Program-made: the position numbers and the translations under genes
Assembly: GCA_900473185.1 (NCBI GenBank)
Contig: UCKU01000003.1
Coordinates: 112,382 to 176,381 of the forward strand
Direction of reading: 5' to 3'
DNA length: 64,000 bases
Origin: Hyphomicrobiales bacterium
GTDB taxonomy: Bacteria; Pseudomonadota; Alphaproteobacteria; Rhizobiales; Rhizobiaceae
Notes under the pieces: generated by a model
What the model was told of the DNA's origin: nothing
The model's input: the letters and a program-made list of their open reading frames with translations, nothing else
The model's database searches: none
Shown here: positions 26,861-34,338 of the stretch, piece after piece
How positions within the stretch are numbered: position 1 is the first letter of the stretch
Layout of the letters: the number at the start of each line of letters is the position of its first letter

Positions 26861-27799
26861 GTGAAGGACATGCGGGAGCGACCGGTCGGTCTATTCGACG
26901 TACGATATCGAGCCTTCCTTGAGACGGTGTCAGACATCCGCGCCCAGTTGCATCGCTACTGCGCCCGCATGACCGGCTCACAGCTCGACGGTGAGGATCT
27001 CATGCAGGAAACGCTATTCGAGGCCTACATGAAGGTCGAGACCCTCGATGATGCCCGCAGGCTGAAGCCCTGGTTGTTTCGCATCGCTCACAATCGCTGC
27101 ATCGACTTTCTGAGGCGGCGCGAAGCACGGGAGCGGGCGGAGAGCGCCTATTCGGACGACGTCGGCGTGGTCGCTGCTGAGTCGGCGACGAGTGATGCAC
27201 GTCGCGCCATAGAACGGCTGGTCGGCAGCCTGCCGCCCAAAGAGCGCGCCTGCGTCCTCCTGAAGGATGTGTTCGACTATTCGCTGGAGGAGACCGCAGA
27301 GCTCGTGGATTCGACGGTTGGCGGCGTCAAAGCCGCGCTCTCCCGCGGACGGGCGAAGCTCGCCAGCTTGCCCGCGGAACCGACCGGCGAACCGAGCCGT
27401 CCACTTGATCCCGACACCGCGCGGCTCCTGCAGCGCTATATTGACCTCTTCAACCGCCATGATTGGGATGGCGTGCGGGGCCTCACCAGCGCCGATGCCC
27501 GGTTGAGGGTCGCCGACTGCTTCGACGGCCTGCTCAGGAACTCTCCCTATTTCTTCGAATACGAGCGAAACCCGGAAACGTGGACCATGGAGTTGGGGGC
27601 GATCGACGGGGAGCCTGTCATGCTCGTACTCTTCCAGCGAGGAGGCCTGTGGCAGGTCGCATGGCCGGTTCGCGTCCATGTCGCCGGCGGCATTATCGAC
27701 CGCATCGAAGACTATTATGCCTGCCCGTGGGTCATTGGAAACGCCGCGGAGTCCGATCTAAAACTTATGACCGATTCAGTCGTCTTGCTAGCAAGATGA
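26861..27799 (+). CDS. RNA polymerase sigma factor, SigJ-like with C-terminal SnoaL domain
   Basis: A 312-residue alternative sigma factor. Region 2 (DLMQETLFEAYMKVETLDD, FRIAHNRCIDFLRRR) and region 4 (LPPKERACVLLKDVFDYSLE, VGGVKAALSRGRAKL) are followed by a SnoaL/NTF2-like domain from about residue 185 (LLQRYIDLFNRHDWDGV). In such sigma factors the C-terminal domain takes the place of an anti-sigma partner. None is nearby. The GTG start at 26861 is the first in-frame codon before MRERPVG. The last residues and stop codon fall within a transposase remnant on the other strand, so the native C-terminus was probably replaced. Confidence 0.82.
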   Translation: MKDMRERPVGLFDVRYRAFLETVSDIRAQLHRYCARMTGSQLDGEDLMQETLFEAYMKVETLDDARRLKPWLFRIAHNRCIDFLRRREARERAESAYSDDVGVVAAESATSDARRAIERLVGSLPPKERACVLLKDVFDYSLEETAELVDSTVGGVKAALSRGRAKLASLPAEPTGEPSRPLDPDTARLLQRYIDLFNRHDWDGVRGLTSADARLRVADCFDGLLRNSPYFFEYERNPETWTMELGAIDGEPVMLVLFQRGGLWQVAWPVRVHVAGGIIDRIEDYYACPWVIGNAAESDLKLMTDSVVLLAR

Positions 27800-27925
27800 C
27801 GGAGGCGGCGCGGAGGAAAGTCTCGGCGGTGGCGATAGTGGTCTCGAAGTCCTCGGTGAGGCGGCGGTTTCAGTTGATCCTGGCGAAGAAGCGTTCGACT
27901 AGCCGACTGTCTGCGGCGCTATATC
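27765..27925 (-). pseudogene. IS5-family transposase C-terminal remnant
   Basis: Read on the minus strand, the frame gives SRLVERFFARI, then N, a TGA stop, then NRRLTEDFETTIATAETFLR and AASVILLARRLNRS, ending at a TAA (27765-27767). This is the conserved end of IS5-type transposases (ERFF...RRL...). The internal stop and missing N-terminal part make it a pseudogene. It overlaps the 3' end of the sigma-factor gene, whose stop codon it supplies. No full element or intact inverted repeat was found. Confidence 0.75.
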
Positions 27926-27966
27926 GAAGCGCCGAAAGCGCTAAGAAGGCCGGCTGAAACTCGCGT

Positions 27967-28030
27967 GCGGGTTGATCCTCTGCCGGCAGGCCGGCCACCC
28001 GCCAGAGAGCGCGGTGGCCTGTATCTGCCG
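27967..28030 (+). repeat. Short repeat, copy 2
   Basis: Starts GCGGGTTGATCCTCTGCCG and contains GGCCGGCCACCCGCC and GCGGTGGCC, matching the copy at 25685-25745 with several changes and small indels. It ends at the 3' end of the convergent cupin gene, where its hairpin (GGCCACC 27993-27999 with GGTGGCC 28013-28019) may help terminate that transcript. Confidence 0.65.
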
Positions 28031-28429
28031 TTACTTCACCGGCACGACGAGCGGCGAACCGTTCGTGACGATATAGGTTGCCAGTTCCGAGGCCTTGCCG
28101 TCGCCGACATTCCGCGCCGAATGGGCAACGCCCGTGGGGATGAACAGCGACTGGCCGGCCATCAGCGTTACCGGTTTCTGGCCATCGAGTTGATATTCCA
28201 GCGCGCCCTGGATGACATAGGCGATTTCCTCGCCCGGATGATGATGCTTGGGTGCAGAGGCGCCGGGTGCGAAATCGACGCGCACCTGGACGGCCTCGTG
28301 GCCGGGTACATCGATGTCGTTTTTCACGAGATCGGTGCGCTGGATGGGCTCTTCCGCATTGGCCTTGGTCAGCTGCATCGCGCCGACGATGACAAGAGCG
28401 CCTGCTGCCATGATCATGATGGTTCTCAT
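28031..28429 (-). CDS. Secreted cupin-domain protein
   Basis: A 132-residue protein with a signal peptide (cleavage near ANAEE) and one cupin barrel. Motif 1 is PKHHHPGEEIAYVIQGALEY and motif 2 is PTGVAHSARNVGDG, giving a probable metal site. It is likely periplasmic. Single-cupin secreted proteins have no assigned common activity; possible roles are a dioxygenase-like or sugar-binding function. Confidence 0.85.
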   Translation of the reverse strand: MRTIMIMAAGALVIVGAMQLTKANAEEPIQRTDLVKNDIDVPGHEAVQVRVDFAPGASAPKHHHPGEEIAYVIQGALEYQLDGQKPVTLMAGQSLFIPTGVAHSARNVGDGKASELATYIVTNGSPLVVPVK

Positions 28430-28559
28430 CTGTCTATCCTTCCGTCAGATTGGTTGAAACCCGCAATCGGGCGACGGGGTTATTTGAGCAGAGGGATGAA
28501 TTGGAAATGTTTCAGCAGAGGGGGCTTTTTGTATCGCCGTGTATCTGCGGGGCGCTCCG

Positions 28560-29420
28560 TCAAGGTTTTGTCTGCACTGCTTCAAGATGTTCATCGAGCG
28601 TTATCCTGCCCCAATGGCGACGGGCGGGCATTTCAAAGCCGGTGTCGATGGTGACTTCGGTCATCTTCGCGTAGCAACGGGCAGCCGCCCAAGAGAAGCC
28701 AAGTCCGAGATAATATTCCTCGAATTTTTCGCGAGGGATCGTCTCGGCCGTGACGGGGCGGCCGAGACGCGATGAAAACGCCTTGGCGACATCGGCGAAG
28801 GAATGGCGCTCCGGACCTTCGATATGGTCTATCCCGATGTCGTCGATCGGGCTCTTGAGGCGCGCGGCAGCAGCTTCTCCGAGATCCCTTGGCGAAACCA
28901 TCGGCATCTTCATGTCCTCGGGGAAGGGCGTGAGCAGACGTCCGGTCTCTTTCGCAGGCTGCAGAAGCATGTCGAGATTGGTGAAATAATATGCGCCGCG
29001 GTTGATGGCGGCTGGAATACCGGTTGCCTTTACGAGGCGTTCGAATTCGTACAGCACCGAGAGATCGCCGATGCCGGCGCCATCAAGCGCTCCGTAGGTC
29101 GAGGCCACGACCAGCTTCTCGAGCCCGGATCCTTCGAGTGCCGCGGCAATGCTCCTGGCGGTCTTCAGTTCCTCGGCGTTCGTGTCGCCTTTGATATCGG
29201 CCGGCGGGTTCAGCAGAAAGGCGCGGCGCCCCTTTTGCAGGATGGAACGAATCTGGCCGGTGTCGGCCACATCGGCAATGACGGGTTGAACGCCGTCATG
29301 CTTTATGGCGGCAGCTTTTTGCGCGCTGTGAACGACGGCGATAACTTTCTCGCCCGACGCCTGCAAGGCGTCGATGACGACTGAGCCTATGTGTCCGGAT
29401 GCGCCAAGGATGACATACAT
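28560..29420 (-). CDS. NmrA-like NAD(P)-binding protein
   Basis: A 286-residue atypical SDR of the NmrA/QOR2 type. The Rossmann motif is GASGHIGS at residues 6-13 of the shorter form. No catalytic YxxxK is recognisable in the usual place. ATG 29420 starts directly at MYVILGASGHIG; the 59 residues upstream look non-coding. Role may be quinone reduction or redox-dependent regulation. A second member is at 32425-33303. Confidence 0.86.
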   Translation of the reverse strand: MYVILGASGHIGSVVIDALQASGEKVIAVVHSAQKAAAIKHDGVQPVIADVADTGQIRSILQKGRRAFLLNPPADIKGDTNAEELKTARSIAAALEGSGLEKLVVASTYGALDGAGIGDLSVLYEFERLVKATGIPAAINRGAYYFTNLDMLLQPAKETGRLLTPFPEDMKMPMVSPRDLGEAAAARLKSPIDDIGIDHIEGPERHSFADVAKAFSSRLGRPVTAETIPREKFEEYYLGLGFSWAAARCYAKMTEVTIDTGFEMPARRHWGRITLDEHLEAVQTKP

Positions 29421-29610
29421 GTGTGAATCTCGCAGACGCTCACATGTATAACTGCGCACGCCGGTTCGAGGTTCCATTGCTGGCCCATTCGACCTCTGGC
29501 CGAAGACGGCCGCGGGTGCGAATATCCTGGTAAAATGCCGGAACGAGGCTTCGCCTCGGACCGGACTGTGCAATAAGAGCCGATAGACCGCCAACATTGC
29601 AGGTGACGTC

Positions 29611-30147
29611 TTGCCTTTTGCCGTTCACATGGAGCTGGACCCCTATGCTGCAGCAGAGCTTCAGCCGATCATCGAGCATGTGGAGCGTATTTCACCCGAT
29701 GTCGTCACTCCTCGTCGTTTGAAGGTTGAGCCGCACATATCGCTTGCCGTCTATGACGGGCTCGACCCCGAGCCTCTCGCAAGGGCGCTCGACCGCTTCA
29801 GCGCGAACATGAGCGCTCCCAGCGTCAAACTTTCGAGTATCGGTCTTTTTCCCGGACCGGCATCAGTTCTATTTGCCGCGCCTGTCGTTTCCGAAGAGCT
29901 GCTTATCCTTCACCGGGACTTCCATGCCGCGGCCGCCTCTGCAGGGGCGGCGTGCTGGCCGCATTACCTACCGGGAAACTGGGTGCCGCATGTCACGCTC
30001 GGCGAGCAGTTGAGCCCCGACGAGGCCGGGGCGGCAATCAGCGGCGCGATGAGCCTTTGGCAACCGGTAGCCGCAAGCCTGCACCGGATTTCACTCGTGC
30101 GCTTCCATCCGGTCGAGCTGTTGTGGCACCGGCAATTGCCGGGCTGA
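29611..30147 (+). CDS. 2'-5' RNA ligase/2H phosphoesterase-family protein
   Basis: A 178-residue protein with both signature motifs of the two-histidine phosphoesterase fold: PHISLAVYD near residue 45 and PHVTLGEQL near residue 130. Members act on 2',3'-cyclic phosphates or ligate RNA in vitro; the cellular role is not settled. AGGTGA (29601-29606) precedes TTG 29611; ATG 29629 is the alternative start. Confidence 0.83.
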   Translation: MPFAVHMELDPYAAAELQPIIEHVERISPDVVTPRRLKVEPHISLAVYDGLDPEPLARALDRFSANMSAPSVKLSSIGLFPGPASVLFAAPVVSEELLILHRDFHAAAASAGAACWPHYLPGNWVPHVTLGEQLSPDEAGAAISGAMSLWQPVAASLHRISLVRFHPVELLWHRQLPG

Positions 30148-30161
30148 ACCTATTCGGTGGC

Positions 30162-30323
30162 TTATGCGCGCCAGAAGGGTCGGTGGCTCTGCTGGTAGGC
30201 GATTTCGCGCGTCATGCCGAAATCCCGGAGCGTTTCGTCGGGCAGGGTATCCAGTTCGCGGGCAAAGAGGCGGCGTTCGGTCCAGCGTTCACGCCACAGG
30301 CGGAGCGTATCTGTCATATGCAT
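30162..30323 (-). CDS. DUF1127 small protein
   Basis: A 53-residue protein with the DUF1127 pattern: LWRERWTERRLFARELDTLP then DETLRDFGMTREIAYQQ. Members are small, arginine-rich, and some affect RNA turnover or phosphate/sRNA regulation in alphaproteobacteria. AAAGGAAA lies upstream of ATG 30323; the frame is open to 30350. Divergent from a LysR gene with a 12-bp dyad between. Confidence 0.86.
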   Translation of the reverse strand: MHMTDTLRLWRERWTERRLFARELDTLPDETLRDFGMTREIAYQQSHRPFWRA

Positions 30324-30371
30324 GATGAAATTTCCTTTCTCTGTTGGCAAAACTCACCTATTGTTAGCGGG

Positions 30372-30399
30372 AATTTGAGCGGATTTTTCCGCTCAAATT
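30372..30399. promoter_or_regulatory. Long perfect dyad between DUF1127 gene and lysR
   Basis: AATTTGAGCGGA-TTTT-TCCGCTCAAATT, a perfect 12-bp stem with a 4-base loop. The flanking genes are divergent, so this is not a gene-end terminator. It contains a T-N11-A spaced TTGAGC/GCTCAA core and may be the LysR operator. Two copies of AAAACTCAC (from 30349 and 30471) flank it. Confidence 0.6.
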
Positions 30400-30492
30400 G
30401 CTTTTATGTCATGCTTTTATGGCAGTATTCGAGCTCGGAAAAGCGCCTTATCTTGACGACATCCGTTAGAAAAACTCACATATAGGGAAGCC

Positions 30493-31383
30493 ATGGCCCG
30501 CAATTTGCCGCCACTGTCCTATCTCAGGGCCTTCGAGGCCACGGCGCGTCTCGGCTCGGTGACACGGGCGGCCGACGAGCTGGGGCGCACGCACGGCGCC
30601 GTTTCCAAGCAGTTGCAGCTTCTGCAGGAGCAGCTTGGCATTCCAGTGTTCGAGAAATCGGGGACCGGGCTTCGGCTCAACGAGGAGGGAGCGGCCTTCT
30701 TCGCCACCGTGTCGCGGGCCTTCGATCTTCTGGAGGAGCGCTATCAGGAACTGAAGGCGAGCCGGAACGAGGCGAGCGTGCATATCGCCTGCAGCGCCAC
30801 CTTCGCCATGGTCTGGCTCGTGCCGCGTCTGGCGGAATTCTACAGTCTCTATCCGAACTGCCGCGTGCAGCTTTCCCTGTCATCGAGCGCGCGCGACGGC
30901 GGCACGAACCGGGCGAGGGACGGCGTGGATTTCACACTGAGCTGGGACCGCCTGTCGCGGCCGCAGGTGAAGGACGAGTTCGTGCCGCTCGCTTCCGTCT
31001 CCTTCGGCCTGGTCTCGGCGCCGGATTATTCGTTCAACACTGATGGCGATGACTTCAGCTTCCCGACGCGCATCTCGCCTGACCACCTGAGTGAGCAGTG
31101 GACGAGCTGGCAGGTGGCGACCGGGCATAGGATCTCGGCACGATCAGAGCTTTATTTTCCGCATATGCATCTCTGCGTGAGCGCTGCCGTCACGGGGCTT
31201 GGGGTAGCGCTGGTCGAGCGGCGCTTTGCGCTGAAGGAGCTGAAGAGCGGGAGGCTCGTGGAGCGGTCGGAATTCCTGACCTACGAGGACGGCTTCGTGG
31301 CGATCATGAAACCGGGCCGGGCGCTCTCGCCGGCGGCTGATCATTTCCTCGACTGGCTGCGCGGCGCCTTCGTGCGGGAATAG
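30493..31383 (+). CDS. LysR-family regulator (GcvA-like)
   Basis: A 296-residue regulator. The N-terminal LPPLSYLRAFEATARLGSVT and RAADELGRTHGAVSKQLQLL form the GcvA-type helix-turn-helix, and the effector domain starts near residue 93. It is divergent from the DUF1127 gene, which it may control along with itself. The effector is unknown. Confidence 0.9.
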   Translation: MARNLPPLSYLRAFEATARLGSVTRAADELGRTHGAVSKQLQLLQEQLGIPVFEKSGTGLRLNEEGAAFFATVSRAFDLLEERYQELKASRNEASVHIACSATFAMVWLVPRLAEFYSLYPNCRVQLSLSSSARDGGTNRARDGVDFTLSWDRLSRPQVKDEFVPLASVSFGLVSAPDYSFNTDGDDFSFPTRISPDHLSEQWTSWQVATGHRISARSELYFPHMHLCVSAAVTGLGVALVERRFALKELKSGRLVERSEFLTYEDGFVAIMKPGRALSPAADHFLDWLRGAFVRE

Positions 31384-31406
31384 GCCGGCGAAAGCCCGCT
31401 TCCGCT

Positions 31407-31823
31407 TCAGCGAAGAAGCAGATCCCGCGCAAGCCAGATGCAGAGGGCGGCTGCGAGCAGCCAGATGATCACGACCGCCACAAGGCCGGCACGGCTGACC
31501 GGGCGTTGCACCCGCTCGATGGCCATGTCCCTGAATTCCGACATCAGAGGCGCAGGAATGAGGCGGATGGCGATGAGGATACCGAGCGGGACGATGATGA
31601 GATCATCGAGATAGCCGAGCACCGGCACGAAGTCAGGGATGAGATCGACTGGCGAAAGCGCATAGGCAGCAACCGCGCCGGCGACGATCTTGGCCACCAC
31701 AGGCGTGCGGCCGTCGCGCGCTGCAATCCAGAGCGCGACCACATCGCGTTTCACGCGCCGCGCCCATTGTTTCGCCGCCGTCAACCATTCGCCCATTGTT
31801 GCGCTGCCTGTCTGTTTGAACAT
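31407..31823 (-). CDS. DUF1232 (YkvA-like) membrane protein
   Basis: A 138-residue protein with the DUF1232 core: YALSPVDLIPDFVPVLGYLD and DLIIVPLGILIAIRLIP. A C-terminal hydrophobic segment (AGLVAVVIIWLLAAALCIWL) indicates membrane attachment. Function unknown. The start is uncertain: in-frame Met codons at 31856, 31823 and 31796 all lack a clear ribosome-binding site. Confidence 0.82.
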   Translation of the reverse strand: MFKQTGSATMGEWLTAAKQWARRVKRDVVALWIAARDGRTPVVAKIVAGAVAAYALSPVDLIPDFVPVLGYLDDLIIVPLGILIAIRLIPAPLMSEFRDMAIERVQRPVSRAGLVAVVIIWLLAAALCIWLARDLLLR

Positions 31824-31970
31824 TCGGTCCGGATCGTCGCAGGCGTGGTTTAACATTTGATCTATTGAGTGGGAACGGAGCCGAACCCAAATGTTTTCTG
31901 TTTGTTCTTTTTCGCCATTCGGTTAGATTGCACTCGTACGCGACGCCGATTTCGCGAAAAGGGAGCTTGC

Positions 31971-32267
31971 ATGAAGGCGGTTTTGTTTGGGATTTTCTTG
32001 CTGACCGCCGGGAATGCGTCTGCTTCCTGCGATCTGGTTTCGGCTCCGTGCTCCACCGACAGTTCGGGCAATACCTATATCAGAGAGCAGAATTTGGGCG
32101 GCGGTTACAATACGTATCGAAACGGAGATCTCTACTCACAGACGCATCAGCAGCTCAATGGCAGCTATCGAGAGACCTATTCGAGCGGCGGCTACCGGAC
32201 TTATTACAGCGATCCCAATCGCAGCGATCCTTATCGGGACAATCCGAAAGGCATGATCGGCCACTGA
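31971..32267 (+). CDS. Small secreted Tyr/Ser-rich protein
   Basis: A 98-residue protein with a signal peptide (MKAVLFGIFLLTAGNASA) and a low-complexity mature part rich in Tyr, Ser, Asn and Gly (GGGYNTYRNGDLYSQTHQQL, SSGGYRTYYSDPNRSDPY). One Cys pair near the N-terminus of the mature form could make a disulfide. Not recognised as a named family. GGGAG at 31961-31965 supports the ATG; codon usage is high-GC but softer than neighbours. Confidence 0.72.
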   Translation: MKAVLFGIFLLTAGNASASCDLVSAPCSTDSSGNTYIREQNLGGGYNTYRNGDLYSQTHQQLNGSYRETYSSGGYRTYYSDPNRSDPYRDNPKGMIGH

Positions 32268-32299
32268 GGCGGGGCCGATCTTCCTGCAGCACACTCTGA

Positions 32300-32347
32300 G
32301 CAGCGGGAATAGAGACGATATTCGCCTGACTTCAATTTGCGGATCAT
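32300..32347 (-). pseudogene. 5' remnant of a small conserved rhizobial gene
   Basis: With GGGAGG upstream, ATG 32347 encodes MIRKLKSGEYRLYSR, the start of a short protein common in Rhizobiaceae that usually continues KxxPKTGKRRNLGTF. Here the frame runs into unrelated sequence (CSECAAGRS). The gene has lost its 3' part, by deletion or rearrangement. The comparison protein is recalled, not searched. Confidence 0.45.
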
Positions 32348-32424
32348 CGGAACCTCCCATGCTGAGGGGTAAATCCCCCTCGACCTCATCCCGTTCCGGC
32401 TTACGAGGACGACCTCCCTCAAAG

Positions 32425-33303
32425 TCACCGTACGGAGACAAGCGGCCGAAGCGCGTCGATCAACTCGGTGGGGCCTCTGCGGATATCGCGTGCATTCGGC
32501 TCGACATCGATGAGGCCGCCTCTGCTGTGAACCTCGTAAAGCTCGGTCAAAAGATCGGCAGCGCTGGCGCTCATCACCCGACCCAGGCTTTCCCGCCATT
32601 GCGAGCGGGGCAGGGCCTGAGCAATAATCGTGCGGCCCAGCAACTGGCTCAGCGCTGCAGCCACGTCGCTCGCGCTATAGCGGCGCGGGCCTTCTGCGTG
32701 AACAATCTGCTCGCGCGTTTCGATGTCGGGCCGAAGCAGGAGGTCTGCGGCAATCTGGCCGACATCCTGTGCCGAGACGTTGGGGATCCGCTTTTCGACC
32801 GGGTCATGAAAGCTCGGCAGAATGCCGGTTGCGATCGCTGCCGGCGCGACGCCACCCCAGCCTTCCATATGCTCGGCCGACCGCAGGAATATCCGGCGCA
32901 TATCCAGTTGGCGAAGGCGCTGTTCGAATATGTAGAACATGCTCGGCATGGCGAAGCCTTCGCCGAGATGGGCGCCATAGTCGGAAATGGCGAGCACGAG
33001 GGCGGCGCGCGCCTCTTGCAATGCCTCGGCAATGCTTTCGATCGAGCGGCGCATGTCGCCTTTCACGTCTTCGGCCCGCGGGTCGACCGGCAGGATGACC
33101 TGAACGCTGTCCGCACCTGATATCGCTCCGGCAAGCGCCTTGGCGTCCTGCAGATCGGCAAATGCGACATCGCAGCCGATGGCGGTCAGGCGGTCAGCCT
33201 TTGCCGGATCACGCAGGATGGCGCGCACGGGCACACCTCCCGCGCGCAGCGCCTTGGCGGTTGAATAGCCGATCTTTCCGGCGGCTCCGAGGATTGCAAT
33301 CAT
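32425..33303 (-). CDS. NmrA-family NAD(P)H-binding protein
   Basis: A 292-residue atypical SDR. GAAGKIGYST is the dinucleotide motif at the N-terminus. ATG 33303 has AAGGAG upstream and starts at MIAILGAAG. It is downstream of an AraC regulator gene on the same strand with a 62-base gap, and the two are probably cotranscribed. Likely quinone or azo-type reductase, by family. Confidence 0.86.
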   Translation of the reverse strand: MIAILGAAGKIGYSTAKALRAGGVPVRAILRDPAKADRLTAIGCDVAFADLQDAKALAGAISGADSVQVILPVDPRAEDVKGDMRRSIESIAEALQEARAALVLAISDYGAHLGEGFAMPSMFYIFEQRLRQLDMRRIFLRSAEHMEGWGGVAPAAIATGILPSFHDPVEKRIPNVSAQDVGQIAADLLLRPDIETREQIVHAEGPRRYSASDVAAALSQLLGRTIIAQALPRSQWRESLGRVMSASAADLLTELYEVHSRGGLIDVEPNARDIRRGPTELIDALRPLVSVR

Positions 33304-33365
33304 GTGTTTCTCCTTGCTGATGATGCGCAAGGACTAGAGGGCGAGCCCGAAGGCGTCGCACAAAT

Positions 33366-34262
33366 TCAGGCCGGTCTTTGCAATTTCGGGCGGAATTCGC
33401 CGACTTCGCGCAGTATCTCGCCAGGTGTCTGGCCGGTGAGCCGGCGCATGGTCATTGCCATATGGCTCTGATGAGCAAAGCCCGCCGCAAGCGCAATCTC
33501 GCTTGCGGCCATATCCGTCGTCGTCATCAGGGCGCGGGCATATTCGACGCGGCGGCGGATGACATATTGGTGCACGGAAACGCCGGTGCTGTTGCGAAAC
33601 AGGCTCTTCAACCGTGTGACGCTGACACCAGCAACGACCGCAAGGTCCGCCAGATGCAGCTTCCGGTCCAGATGGGTCTCGATGAATTCCGTCAGCATCC
33701 GCAATTGCCGGGCCGAGAGTTTCGGTTCGCCGTTGATCTCGGGCCGGGGCGCGCCGTCGCTCGACGTCTCGATCAGGCGTATGGCGAGCGCGTTGGCGAG
33801 AAGATCGATATAGAGCGGGTCGGAGGGCGTATCGGCTTCCAGGTCCGCCTTGATCGCCCGGCAGATCGCCTCGATGCCGGCGTCACGCAGCTGAAATCGC
33901 GGCTGCAGCTCGATCTTGCCGGCATCCCGTCCGAGATCTTCCGCGACCTGTTCCAGCCGCGAGGGATCGAGACTTACGCGCAGGATCCGGCAATCGGCAT
34001 CATCCTCCCAGGACCCATCGAGGCCGGCCGGGATGACGTCGATATCGCCCGGCTTCTGCACGCGGCGCATGCGCCGGCCGCCGCAGTGGCAATCGGCATT
34101 GACGGGAGGACCGAAGTGGATGCCCAGACGATGCATGTCACCACCCAGGACACGGGAGATGCCGCGCGGAATATGCAGGAAGTCGGCCGCGAGCCCGCTC
34201 CACGCTCGTCCGGCGCTGGTCAGCAGGATCAGCGGCGAGGTCTGCAGGGATGAAGCTGTCAT
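33366..34262 (-). CDS. AraC-family transcriptional regulator
   Basis: A 298-residue regulator. Its C-terminus holds two helix-turn-helix motifs: LADLAVVAGVSVTRLKSLFR and AASEIALAAGFAHQSHMAMT, with the closing RRLTGQTPGEI. The N-terminal half is an effector or dimerisation domain with HCGGRRMRR and VIPAGLDGSW. It probably controls the adjacent NmrA-type gene. Confidence 0.9.
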   Translation of the reverse strand: MTASSLQTSPLILLTSAGRAWSGLAADFLHIPRGISRVLGGDMHRLGIHFGPPVNADCHCGGRRMRRVQKPGDIDVIPAGLDGSWEDDADCRILRVSLDPSRLEQVAEDLGRDAGKIELQPRFQLRDAGIEAICRAIKADLEADTPSDPLYIDLLANALAIRLIETSSDGAPRPEINGEPKLSARQLRMLTEFIETHLDRKLHLADLAVVAGVSVTRLKSLFRNSTGVSVHQYVIRRRVEYARALMTTTDMAASEIALAAGFAHQSHMAMTMRRLTGQTPGEILREVGEFRPKLQRPA

Positions 34263-34338
34263 GATCTGTCTCGACTTTCTGCTTTGGCCGGATGCTACGT
34301 CTCAATCGCCGCCTTGCCAACCGGCCATGCCTGAAAGC

